The notes beneath the pieces are model-generated. The model saw only the letters and a list, made by a program, of their open reading frames with translations, had not been told where the DNA came from and did not search any database. From Acanthococcus lagerstroemiae (lineage: Eukaryota > Arthropoda > Insecta > Hemiptera > Eriococcidae), in NCBI GenBank assembly GCA_031841125.1, contig CM063110.1, positions 30,066,678 to 30,130,677 on the forward strand: a DNA stretch of 64,000 nucleotides. The letters run 5' to 3'. Shown in pieces: positions 23,440 to 34,707 of the stretch; the stretch's first letter is position 1; each line of letters begins with the position of its first letter. Position numbers and translations under genes: made by a program.

Positions 23440-25925
23440 AGAAACAGATTTTCGAAGTTGGAGGTGGGGGACACCCCTCCAACTCATGAAAGATGAAATA
23501 GGAAAAATAAAAGTTCAACCAGATCCGATAAATCGATAATTAAATTTCCAAAGCTAGGGCCACAATCTATCTCTTGGCTTCACAAAACTACCGATCGAAA
23601 CAAATAATCAAGTTATGAAACATAAGTTTCAAATTCGAACAACCGGGAAAAAGGGGGTCACCTCTCGAGTCCACAAAAGATTCAGATCGTGAGAATAAAA
23701 AGTACTCGAAGAATAAGCATTAAATTCTGAAAAATCGAGAGTCAAATTTTCAAAGCCTGAGGCAGGGCTCCACCATCGGATCACCAAAACAATTAGATGG
23801 AAAAAATAAAAATTTGTGACTGTCCATACTGAAAGGGCACTTCGGTGCAAAAAAATCGACTTTGAGATTATGTTCGATTTTGGTAGGTCAAAGAGTACTG
23901 TTTAACACTGTGAGTCTGTGAACTCGAAAAAGCAAAAGTGATAGAGCGCAAGAGTGGTGGACGTCTATAGGCTATCGCGTTCTCGAGATTCCGTTTTTAT
24001 CTTTAAGTGTCCCCTGTAAAATTAATGTTTTGGACCGACGTGCCCTTTTTTTTGGACGGTCACATTTATCGAAAAATAATGTTTAAAGTAGATAAACGGC
24101 TGCACGAAAGATCCCAATTGAAAAAATAAAAAGGTTTCCAAAAATATTTTTTTAAAGACCGAAAAAATTCTACTCCTCGGGTCCACAAAATGGAAAGGTC
24201 ACTAAAAATATTTCTAAAGGCCAAAAAATCGAGAATTAGATTTTCGGAGTTCGGGTGGGGGGTACCACCCGCGGCTCCACCAAAGACTTCGATCAGAAAA
24301 ATAAGGGGGTTCATCGAAAATTATTTTTCACGTCAGAAAAATCGAGAATTTGATTTCCAGAGTTTCAGGTGGGGTCAACACATCGGGACCACACAATAGA
24401 TTTGAATCGAAAAAATAAAAATTTCATCAAGAATAAATCTGAAAGCCCGGAAAATCGAGATTTATATTTTAGAAGCAACGGGGGGAGGGTCTATCCCTTG
24501 GTCTACATATGATTTCGATCGAACAATAGAAGGTTATGGAAAATCAGCTTTCAATACTACCAAACAAGAATTTCATGACCGGAGTTGGGGCGAGGAATCC
24601 ACCCCTCTGATCCATATAATACATCGATTAACTACGTAAAGGGTCCAAAGAAAACTATATATTGTTGAAGACTGAAGAATCAAATTAGACTTCCGGAGTT
24701 GGAGCAGTGTCAATCCTTTGGTCCTATAGAAAACATGAACAGTTCATCGAAAGTAATTTTTTAAAGGCCGAAAAATCAATAATTACACTTTCAGGGTTTC
24801 GACGGGTCTACTTTTTGAGTCTACCGAATGTATCAATCGCAAAAAGAAGTTAAAAACAATTGCAAAGTTTGAAGCATCGGGAGGTAGATTTCCAGGAATT
24901 CGGGATGCGTTTTACCTCTCAAATCCACATTAGATTTCGACCGAAAAATAAATTATAGCAACAATACGTACTTTTAAAGGCCAAAATATCGAAAATAATA
25001 TTTTTGTTGTTGGGAGGGGGGGGGGGAGGCACCCGCCTGATCCACAAAAAGGTACGATCAACAAAATGAGAGGTTCGCGGAAAATTATTTATAAAGCCTG
25101 AATATTCCAGAATTGGACTTCCAAAGTTGGGGGTGTGGTCGACCCCTCGGCCCCATAAAAGATTCCAATTGAAATACAAAAATGGTCATCAAAAATATTT
25201 CTGACGATCGAAAAATCAAGAATTAGATTTTCGAAGTTGTGGGCGGCGGATCACTCGTCCTCGGTCCACAAAATACTGTGAACAAAGAAATAAGCATGGG
25301 CTCACGGAAAATTATTTCTTAAGCCGATTAAATAAAGAATTCAATTTCCGGAGTTGGGGGCGGAGACAGTCCTTGTGGTCCACGATATTATATTATTTTT
25401 TTTAGTTACTGAGAGTGTTATTGCCTTGCTGCTATAATCAAACTATTATTAAAACAAACGTAAATTATTAGAAGAGGATTAACGTATTATTTGAATTGAA
25501 AACATAAGTCGTTCTCCAAGAATAACTTTGAGAAGCTGAAAAAATCGAGTTTTTTGATTTTCGTCGTGGGTGGGGGAGTTATTCCTTGATCCACAAAAGA
25601 TCTCGATTAAACATAAGGGTTTTTGGAAAATTGTTTTTTAACACCTACAATCGAGAATTTAATTACTGAGTTGGGGTGCGGTCGACCCCTCAGAACCACA
25701 AATTATTTCAAACGAAAAAAAAGTTCACCAACGAAAACTCGAAAATATACTCTTTTGGTGTTGGGGGCGCGAGTTCACTTCTCCAGTGTACAAAATGTAT
25801 CAGTTGAAAAAAGGGGAGTTTACGTAAAAATTTCAGAAATTTGAAAAATCCAGAATTAGATTTCCAGAGTTCAGGACGGGCTTCATCACTCAAGTCCACA
25901 ATAGCTTCCGTCTTTCAGTTACACG
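23440..25925. repeat. 105-bp satellite array, - orientation, copy 2
   Basis: Reverse-oriented monomers (motifs AAAATCGAGAATTAGA, TTTCGGAGTT, CCACAAAA, GATCAGAAAAATAAG). Roughly 23 diverged copies, including an array-edge-like segment at 25265-25450. Confidence 0.85.
23816..24063. mobile_element. ~248-bp MITE, copy 2
   Basis: The outer ends GTGACTGTCC and (reverse strand) GTGACCGTCC begin inverted repeats of about 40 bp. Same location in the unit as the other two copies. Confidence 0.65.
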
Positions 25926-25929
25926 TTTA

Positions 25930-26545
25930 AAAACTGCTGAAGTCAACTACTTCTTTCCAATGCATTATGGTTTTCATACAAAAATATTTATTTTCTGAAT
26001 GAGGCCTCGCTTTCATTGACACGGGGCATCCACAAGATGCTACTTTCATCTGAAGGCTTTGGTACACTGTGGGCCTCTTAATTTCGTCACAGTGTATACA
26101 TCTTTCTGTTGTACTGTATTACGAAGCACATACATATGTGTTTTTTCACGGACTCTACTCAATGAAAGTGGACCTGTCACCTTGAGCCTCTTCCAGGGGC
26201 GGATGGGCCATAGGGCAATTCGGGAAAATGCCCGGTGCGTCGCCGCCATTTTGCCGCTGCGGCGCCGGTATGTTGAAAAATGTAGGCATCTATAAAATAC
26301 TTACAAAAATAAAATAAGCGTATGTTGCGACGACAGTCGAAAAACGTGCGGCGGCGCTGATCAATTTAGGGAGAAATAAAGTGATTGAAAAATTTAAATG
26401 GGCAGGCACATTTTGCGCTGTTTGTCGACCAAACGTGTGTGAGTAACCCTGCCCATTTTTGGATATACGCCTCGACGTAGCTTCTCCACTTATTTTATCC
26501 TGCGCTAATCTTTGCCACCCGGGGCCCCAGTTCTCTGACGATTTC
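25930..26545. repeat. ~0.6-kb linker segment, opposite orientation to 20815-21398
   Basis: Reverse complement of the linker in the neighbouring unit, with matching flanks. The part from 26196 begins CAGGGGCGGATGGGCC, which resembles a hAT terminal sequence. No coding capacity seen. Confidence 0.7.
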
Positions 26546-26554
26546 ATCTGTCTA

Positions 26555-28560
26555 TCTAGTTACTGGTCTACCTATCGTTCTTTTCCTTTGCAGCGTATCA
26601 GTTGAGTAATTTTACTCCCATCTGTTGCTATCCGCTGTCGCCAGATGCCCTACATATTTCCACTTTAATTGTTCGACATTATATCCTATGTCCCCGCCTC
26701 CCACCATTTTGTATAGCTTTGCATTTGAGATTTTGTCTACCCATCGCAGTCCTAGAAGTTTCCTCAACATAGATCTGAACGTAATTTGTAGCTTCACCAT
26801 TTGTTTCCTGTAAGGGACCAGGTTTGTGTTCCAGACTTGAGGGCTGGTACCGTTGAGCTATTTAGTGTTTCCATTTTGAGGGCGGTTTTGAAATTCCGGC
26901 AAAAAATACATTTTAATGCCAGAAGTTGTTCCACCCCTTTTTAATACGCCTCATAATTTCTTTATCGCTTTCTTCGAAAATAATAATCTGTCCACAGATC
27001 TTCGATTTTCCGTTACCTCCTCTATCTCTTGCCCATCGATTATCAGATTTTAATTTCCCTCTTCCGATTATTTTTGATTTGCTACCATTCAGTTTGAGGC
27101 CAGCTTTTTTGCATTTCCTCAATAGCTTTTCTGCCATTTTCTTCAACTCCTTACTATTTTTTGCAAATAAGATAATATCGTTTGCGTACCTTAAATTACT
27201 TAGAAATTCTCCATTTATTTCTAGTCCCCTTCTTTTCCAGTTAGATTGCGAAATACTTCTTCCAAAATGAAGTTTAAGAGGTTTTGGGACAAGATATTCC
27301 CTTGTTGAACCCTGCTCCCAATTTTGAATTCCCTCCCTTTGCTTTTAAGGCTGGCTCTTGCACTCGAATATGCATAGCAATTCTGTATATGACTTTAATA
27401 AACCCACTTTCAATTCCCTTATTTTCCAGTGCTTTCAACATATATATGTATTTATGATCCACTGAATCAAATGCCTTCTGAAAGCCTATGAAAAATATTT
27501 CGCTCTCCACATCATATTCGTGTGTTTTTTCAATAATTTGGTTCACAACGAAAATATTTTCTACAGTTAAGAAGCCTTTTCTGAATCCCGCCTGTTCATT
27601 CCCCTGATGATTTGAATCCAAATGGTTATACATACGTCTTTTTAAGACTGCCATACATGCTTTAAAAATGTTCGATGTTAAGCATATTGGCTTGTAATTT
27701 TCAATGAGTTCCTTCCCTCCTTGTTTGTGTAATAATATTATTTTGGCCAAGTTCCACTGTTTTGGACATGTTTTCATAATTCCGATTTTGTTAAATAATT
27801 TAGCCTGGTGTGGCACTCCTGATCGCCAAACCTTTTCAGCATTTCGTTCGTAATTCCATCCGGTCCTGGGGCTATGTCATTTTCAGTCTACGTATTTAGT
27901 ACGTATTCCACTTCTCTCTCCATTATTTCCGGATTTCTTCCTCCTTTCACCCTCCAGTTTTTGCTATTTTCATGAGCTCGTTTTGCTCGCGGTAAAAGTC
28001 CTCGTAAAAAAATTGTTGCTGCCTCTACAATTTTTTCTTGATTTTGAGTCACTTTTCCTGTCTGAATCTTTTAGCTTCAGCATAACGTCTCTCCTGCCAC
28101 CGAGTTCGAGCCTAACTATTTGGTGGACCAACTTTCTTCCAAAATATCTTGAATTTTTTCCTAATCATATTTCTTAATATGTTCTCTAACATTTTTCTTC
28201 ACCAATTTTTGTATTTTAGTACGCTCAGGTTTGTTTAATGGTGTTTTATTTCTATTTTTCCAAAGGTTATTTTTCCTGATTCGAGAGTCTATTTTGAAAG
28301 CTTATCCCTGGTTTTCTCTTTAGCCCTCGTCACTCCAAACTCTTCAACCGTGTTTTTTAAAGCTTGATCCATACTGTCGTAAAAATTTCCTCGAATTTCA
28401 TTTCCTCTTGCACTGATCTTAGTTTCTGGCGTGCGTCCTCTTCCTTTCTGACGGGATAATCTGCCTTCTTTTTCCATTTACCCTTTCTGTGATTTTTATA
28501 CTGGACTCACTGCCCGGGATGCTCAATTATACTTATCCACATGAGATATCAATTCACAGA
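26555..28560 (-). pseudogene. RTE-like LINE pseudogene, copy 1 (best preserved)
   Basis: Minus-strand order: linker with SMDQALKNTVEEFGVT (about 28.35 kb); RT open for 180 codons at 27274-27816 with WNLAKIILLHKQG, IENYKPICLTSN, NEQAGFRKGF and AFDSVDHKYIYM; then the block with KAGLKLNGSKSKII near 27.1 kb; and a C-terminal block with KWKYVGHLATADSNRW near 26.64 kb, equivalent to the W-x-W-AGH-x-AR motif of RTE-type elements. The catalytic (F/Y)ADD block is not recognisable in a continuous frame. Several frameshifts separate these blocks. The element would have encoded endonuclease and RT for its own retrotransposition. Confidence 0.8.
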
Positions 28561-28579
28561 CCGTCGCCAATAACGTCTC

Positions 28580-31500
28580 GAAAATTGAGAAACAGATTTT
28601 CGAAGTTGGAGGTGGGGGACACCCCTCCAACTCATGAAAGATGAAATAGGAAAAATAAAAGTTCAACCAGATCCGATAAATCGATAATTAAATTTCCAAA
28701 GCTAGGGCCACAATCTATCTCTTGGCTTCACAAAAACTACCGATCGAAACAAATAATCAAGTTTATGAAACATAAGTTTCAAAATTCGAACAACCGGGAA
28801 AAAGGGGGTCACCTCTCGAGTCCACAAAAGATTCAGATCGTGAGAATAAAAAGCACTCGAAGAATAAGCATTAAATTCTGAAAATCGAGAGTTAAATTTT
28901 CAAAGCCTGAGGCAGGGCTCCACCATCGGATCACCAAAACAATTAGATGGAAAAAATAAAAATTTGTGACTGTCCATACTGAAAGGGCACTTCGGTGCAA
29001 AAAAATCGACTTTGAGATTATGTTCGATTTTGGTAGGTCAAAGAGTACTGTTTTAACACTGTGCGTCTGTGAACTCGAAAAAAGCAAAAGTGATAGAGCG
29101 CAAGAGTGGACGTCTATAGGATATCGCGTTCTCGAGATTCCCGTTTGAATCTTCAGGTGTCTCCTGTAAAATTAATGTTTTGGACCGACGTGCCCTTTTA
29201 ATTTGGACGTCACATTTATCGAAGAATAATGTTTAAAGTAGATAAACGGCTGCACGAAAGATCCCAATTGAAAAAATAAAAAGGTCTCCAAAAATATTTT
29301 TAAAGACCGAAAAATTGAGAATTCTACTCCTCAGGTCCACAAAACACTTCCGATCAGAACAAAAGAGTTTCAAGGAGAATTTATTTCTTAAGTCTGAAAA
29401 ATCGAGAATTTGATTTTCGGAGTTGGGAGTTGGGTCCACCCTTAGATGCACAAAGTAGTTAGATCGACAAAATAAGGGTTCGCGGAAAAGTACTGTTCAA
29501 GATGGAAAATCATGAATTAGACTTACAGAGTTGGGAGCGGGGTGCACTCCTCAGCCCCCAAAAATCTACAAATTGAAAAAATAAAAAGGTTACCGAAAAT
29601 ATTTTTGTATGCCGAAAATTCGTGAGTTAGAATGTTCGGACTTGTGGGTGGGGGCACCACCATTCGAGTCCACAGGAGCTTATAATACAACAACTATGGT
29701 TTTACGGAAAACAATTTCTCAAGCCTATAGATTTTCGGCGTTAAAGTGGTGGTCCACCCCTTGGATCCATAAAAGACCTAAGTTTATCAAAAAATGATTT
29801 ATAAGCCTGAAAAATCGAGATTTTAATTTCCAAGTCTGGGTGGGTCAACTCTTCGTCCTCACATAAATTTCAATTGAAAAAGTAAACAATCACCGGAATA
29901 ATTCGAGAGGCTGAAAATCGAGAATTAGATTTCTGGGGTTAGGGTGAGGGTCCACCCCTCAGATCCACAAAACACTTCGATTACAAAATAAGAGGTTCAC
30001 AGACAATCGTCCTTCAAGCCTGAAAAATCGAGACCAATGTCCGAAGTTGGGAGTGTGGTCAACCCCTCGGAGAAATAAAGAGTTCATCAGAAATAATTTT
30101 AAAGGCCAACAAATCAAGAATTGTTGATGGCAAGAATCCACCTCTCGAGTCTAAAAAATGTGGCAATCGAAATGAGAGGAGGTTTATGAAAGATAATTCA
30201 GAAGTGTGAAAAATCGAGAATTAGATTTCCGGAGTTCAGGATGGGCTCCACCCCTCAAGTCCGCAATAGATTTTATCAAAAAAAAGGAAAATAAATATTT
30301 AATAATTCAAAGTCGAAAATTAGACTTTCGGAGTTGCGGGTGTAGGTTTACCTATCAGATCCACAAAATACTTCGACCAACGAAACAGAAGTTCACGGAA
30401 CATTATTGTTCAAGACTGAAAAATCGAGAATTAGACTTCCAGAGACGAAAAATATTTTTAAAGGGCAAAAAAATCGAAATTAGATTTTCGGAATTGGAGT
30501 GGGGCTCCACTCCTCGGGTCCGACAAAGACTTTTCGATCAGAAAAATAAGGGGATCTCCGAGAATTATCTTTCACGTCGGAAAAATCGAGTATTTGATTT
30601 CCAGGGTTGGGGACGGGGTCAACCCATCGGGACTGAACCATTTGACCCCGCAAAAATGATAACAACTGAAAAATGGAAAAGGTCACTAAAAATATTTCTA
30701 AAGGCCAAAAATCGAGAATTAGATTTTCGGAGTTCGGGTGGAGTTCCACCCCGCGGCTCCACCAAAGACTTCGATCAGAAAAATAAGGGGGTTCATCGAA
30801 AATTATTTTTTCACGTCAAAAAAATCGAGAATTTGATATCCAGAGTTGGAGGTGGGGTCAACCCATCGGGACCACAATAGATGTGAATCAAAAAAATAAA
30901 AAATTTCATCAAGAATAAATTTGAAAGCCCGGAAAATCGAGATTTATATTTTAGGAGGCGAGGGGGGTCTATCCCTTGGGTCCACATATGATTTCGATCA
31001 AACAAGAGAAGGGTTATGGAAAAAATCATCTTTCTACCCCTAACAATCAATTCATGACCGGAGTTGGGGGCGAGGAATCCTTCCCTCTGATCCATACAAT
31101 ACATCGATTAACAAAGTAAGGGGTCAAAGAAAACTATTGTTGAAGATTGAAGAATCGAGAATTAGACTTCCGAGTTGGGAGCAGAGTCAGTCCTTTGGCC
31201 CTACAAATGATTTCAGTAGAAAACATAAACAGTTCATCGAAAGTAATTTTTTAAAGGCCGAAAAATCAATAATTACACTTTCAGGTTTTGGCGGGGAGTC
31301 TACTTTTTGAGTCTACAGAATGTATCAATCGCAAAAAGAAGTTAAAAACAATTGCAAAGGTTGAAGCATCGAGAGGTAGATTTCCAGGAATTCGGGATGC
31401 GTTTTACCTCTCAAATCCACATTAGATTTCGACCGAAAAATAAATTATAGTAACTATACGTACTTTTAGCGGCCAAAATATCGCAAATAATATTTTTGTG

Positions 31501-31690
31501 GTTGGGAGTTGGAATGGGGAGGGGCACCCGTCTGATCCACAAAAAGCTTCGATCAACAAAATAAGAGGTTCGCGGAAAATTATTTATAAAGCCTGAATAT
31601 TCGAGAATTGGACTTCCAAAGTTGGGGGCACGGTCGACCCCTCGGCCCCATAAAAGATTCCAATTGAAATACAATAATGGGGTCACCATT
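28580..31690. repeat. 105-bp satellite array, - orientation, copy 1
   Basis: About 29 diverged monomers in reverse orientation. It contains the third MITE copy at 28966-29213 and ends abruptly at about 31690 in unrelated sequence. Confidence 0.85.
28966..29213. mobile_element. ~248-bp MITE, copy 3
   Basis: Same inverted ends (GTGACTGTCC on the left, GTGACGTCC on the reverse strand at the right) and same length as the copy at 23816-24063. Confidence 0.65.
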
Positions 31691-31979
31691 GGCCTGTAAT
31701 TTTCAATGTGTCTTCCTTTAAACAGTAAACTTGATGTGAAGTCGAAAAAATACATGTTCTGATTAAAACTGCTTTTTTCTCTCGGATAGTATACGACTTT
31801 ACCTGCAGTGGACACTTCTAAATTTGAAATACTTACATCATATGCATATGAAGGGTGTACAGGGAAAAAAGGTTCAATGTCACATTTTTTTGAAAATGAA
31901 GATATGGGCATCGTTGGATTCAGGATGAGGTGTAGAATCATCCTAAGCACTACGATTTTATAATATAGTAAGATTTCTA

Positions 31980-32030
31980 TACATGGGGGTATCGCCCGAC
32001 ATCGTCAAACGTTCACGATACCCCCCTGTA
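31980..32030. repeat. Hairpin with 15-bp arms
   Basis: TACATGGGGGTATCG at 31980-31994 pairs with CGATACCCCCCTGTA at 32016-32030 across a 21-base loop, with one mismatch. It could be a very small foldback element. Confidence 0.6.
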
Positions 32031-32049
32031 TTAGGAAGATGGTTTTTTA

Positions 32050-33000
32050 CATAAATGATTGTAAAAATATTGCTTATTTCGCAACGAATTCAGTATTTCA
32101 TTCCATTTAATTCCCGCCCGGAGATGATAACACGGTTTGTTTACTTCCTGGTGGGAATTAAATTGTTTGTTTACTTCCCCGCGGGAATTAAATGGTCATT
32201 TATTCACGGGTTCTTATCACTGAGTCAAAGAGCCACTTTACTCCCAGAAATGACGTCGGTAAAACCTAAATTCATTTCTCAATATTTTCAAATCGTACGA
32301 CGCACATTATCACATTCTTGTAACGAACTTTCTTCGTTTTCATATTAAATAGTAGTGGAAGAAAACTCGTCATATAGTGGCAAAAAAAATGCCACTCTTC
32401 TGACACTCGGTAACACGCCACTTTATGGCAAAAATAGTCATAAATTGGCAAAAAAATTGCCTCAATCAGTGGCATAAAATTGACACGCTCATTGAGTGAC
32501 AATTGATGTAAGCGACCTCTGTATATTTCTATGTGGCCAACTTCAGAACTACTCATTTTGCCACTTCATGGCACTTGTGGCAGTTTTGTGACTGCCACTG
32601 ATCTGCCTCTTGCACATCAGGTACCTGACGAAATATACAAAAACTCTCCTAAACAGTTTGGCAGTTTCTCTTCGGTGATTCTGAATAATACCTTGCGTGA
32701 GACAGTCTGGCAAAATTAGTCCGCTATGTAGGTACTGGGTAGTACGTCTTAAACAGTTTAACTCTCTTTATTCTACTATCCGTTTTGTGTATTTTGTGTA
32801 GTACAGTTCGGCAATATTTAGTAGACTATCATTGCATAAATTCTCCTTTTTGATCGTAATTTTTCTATTATTATTTTTGAATTTACATCAGCTAAGCTAT
32901 TTTTAGTAAGAGCTGCCTAGACCTGAATAATTTCTTCTAGTTGTTTCAACGACTCTTACAAGACATCACAAGAAAAATTCATAGATTTGTACATACAATA
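32050..33000. other. No gene; short irregular repeats
   Basis: GGGAATTAAA occurs near 32152 and 32181, with an inverted partner near 32108, and a TGGCAAAAA/TTGCCAC motif recurs between 32360 and 32600. No coding evidence. Confidence 0.4.
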
Positions 33001-33024
33001 AATAATAGATTTGAAATTACTATT

Positions 33025-33283
33025 CAGTTTGACCATTTAAACTTGTCCTTTCCACAGACGATGACAAAAATTTAATAAGATAGGCAGAAACCATATCAGT
33101 TTCTAATAAGTGGTACAATTGTTTAGGTATGGTGCCTTTTCCTCCGTGTTGAACTTGACACAGTAAAAATGAAATTACAGCAATAGTTGCCTCTGAAATA
33201 CCAATTTTCGAATTAAGGTAACCGCGTCCAGGTCCAGTATTAACCTTTTTTTTGTCATCATATGCACCCGGAAGTATTTCCAA
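33025..33283 (-). CDS. Candidate terminal exon of an unrecognised gene
   Basis: On the minus strand, a putative acceptor CGTCTAAG precedes a frame reading VSTLEILPGAYDDKKK, then NTGPGRGYLNSKIGISEAT, then HGGKGTIPKQLYHLLETDM and a stop near 33025. Residue composition looks like a real folded protein, with no low complexity. A possible upstream exon lies at about 33385-33500 in the same phase. The GPGRGYLN stretch loosely recalls saccharopine-dehydrogenase-like oxidoreductases, but I could not align the rest and do not assign it. It could also be a transposon-derived fragment. Confidence 0.35.
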
Positions 33284-33384
33284 AGTAGAAACCTTAGACG
33301 TAACGTGAACTTTTATACGTGACTACGTATTTTCATCGGTGCAAACGAGCAAAAAAAAATAATATAAAAAGAAAACACAACAAG

Positions 33385-33503
33385 CCAACCTTTAACCAGG
33401 TCTAAAAGAGGCCTTTGAAAAAATTCTTGCCACGGTTCTAACATTGAAAATAGTTTCCAAAACCCCTTTAATTTTGATTCTAAAACAATATTTCCATTAC
33501 GGA
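33385..33503 (-). CDS. Candidate internal exon, same unrecognised gene
   Basis: On the minus strand an acceptor-like CTTACATTTTTCAG is followed by coding sequence reading NQFRNGNIVLESKLKGFW and then EPWQEFFQRPLLDL, ending at a CTG|GTTAAAG donor-like site. Its end phase (0) matches the start of the candidate exon at 33025-33283, giving LLDL-VSTLEILPG. There is no recognised domain. Confidence 0.3.
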
Positions 33504-33871
33504 ATTGATTGCTGAAAAATGTAAGCCGTAGCCTGGACTTTGTCAGACGCACATTAATTACCACGACATGTTGCCGATGTGATGGGTCTCGGAATACCTT
33601 ATACTTTACTGGGTCTCGGATTGATACACACTACGTGAACAGCGCCCTCTGGTGTAAAGGTGCGCGAACTATTTCTGTATAATTGAAGGTACTCTAGAGA
33701 CGTTCCGAGGCCCATACGAAAATGCGTATACGTACTGCTTGGAGGGAGGTACCCCAGGAAAACTGGACAACACGGCAAAACGTTCCGAGTCCCGCTACTG
33801 GGTCTCGCAACGTCGAAACGGGTCTCACAAAGATACTGGCGTTTCCAGAAATGGGCTTACCTTTACCGTAG

Positions 33872-33873
<2 letters not shown>

Positions 33874-33913
<40 letters not shown>
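33874..33913. repeat. (TA)n microsatellite, left flank of satellite block
   Basis: About 20 TA units directly before the left edge ATGCAGGG of the 33.9-42.0 kb block. Confidence 0.9.
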
Positions 33914-33916
<3 letters not shown>

Positions 33917-34707
33917 GCAGGGAATCCTTTTCACCTCCATACATAACGCAGACGCCCTCGCCTCCGCCAGAAAAAATGGGTTTAGAAGTGTATACTTTGT
34001 TATTTTAGAATCAGAGCATTGATGTCATAAGAGGCAACCTGAGAGGGGTAAGGATTTCTCAAAATTTATCACCGAGTGTATACATTATGTATATAGTCCC
34101 TTTCACCTCCGAACATAGTTTATACTTTTCGCCTCCGTTTGTATTTCTTTTTTACATAATTGGCCTTTTTGGCCTCCAGCAACGTTGCCAATACTTTTGC
34201 AGCACATGTTTACGTCTCATCCTCCAGTGTGCGATAAGCAGGCTTGTTCGGACTCTTCGCGTACTTTTGCATTCCTGGGGCCTATTGTTTGAAATCAATA
34301 TCTTCTCATTCAGGTATACTGCAATCGCATGTTGGTCACTGAGTTGCAGCAGACACACATAATCATCATATTTCTCTCGTCACCGCATGAAATTCTTATA
34401 AATTCTACAAAGAAACATCGCCTTCTTGTCTGAAAGCAGGATGGAGGCAATGAAATTCGTCAGTGTATTTCTTTTCAGCACGTCTGTAGTTATTATATTT
34501 CAGGTTTCAGTTCAGACACCTGTTGTTTATTTTGTTCCAATTTTTTCTGTATACATGATGGTATGTACATTTTTTTCGAAGAGGATCTTTTTTCACCTCA
34601 TTTTTGTATATAAAGCGACTTTTTCGCTTCATATATGGAGGCGAAAACAAAATGCTAAAAGTGAAAATCTGCAACTTCGTATTAGAATTTTCTGTGGAGT
34701 AGTTTCT

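Noticed and set aside
26196..26532. Complete hAT element
   Set aside because: One end (CAGGGGCGGAT) looks like a hAT terminus, but the other end does not match it as an inverted repeat and no 8-bp duplication was found.
31411..31950. 179-codon minus-strand frame with ENYRPM-like RT motif
   Set aside because: It joins satellite sequence to unrelated DNA. The ENYRPM match is too short, although a GTAAGT donor-like site inside the frame near 31834 is curious.
33025..33283. Saccharopine dehydrogenase-like C-terminus
   Set aside because: Only a short GPGRGYL-type stretch and a GGKG-containing stretch agree. The remaining residues do not align convincingly.
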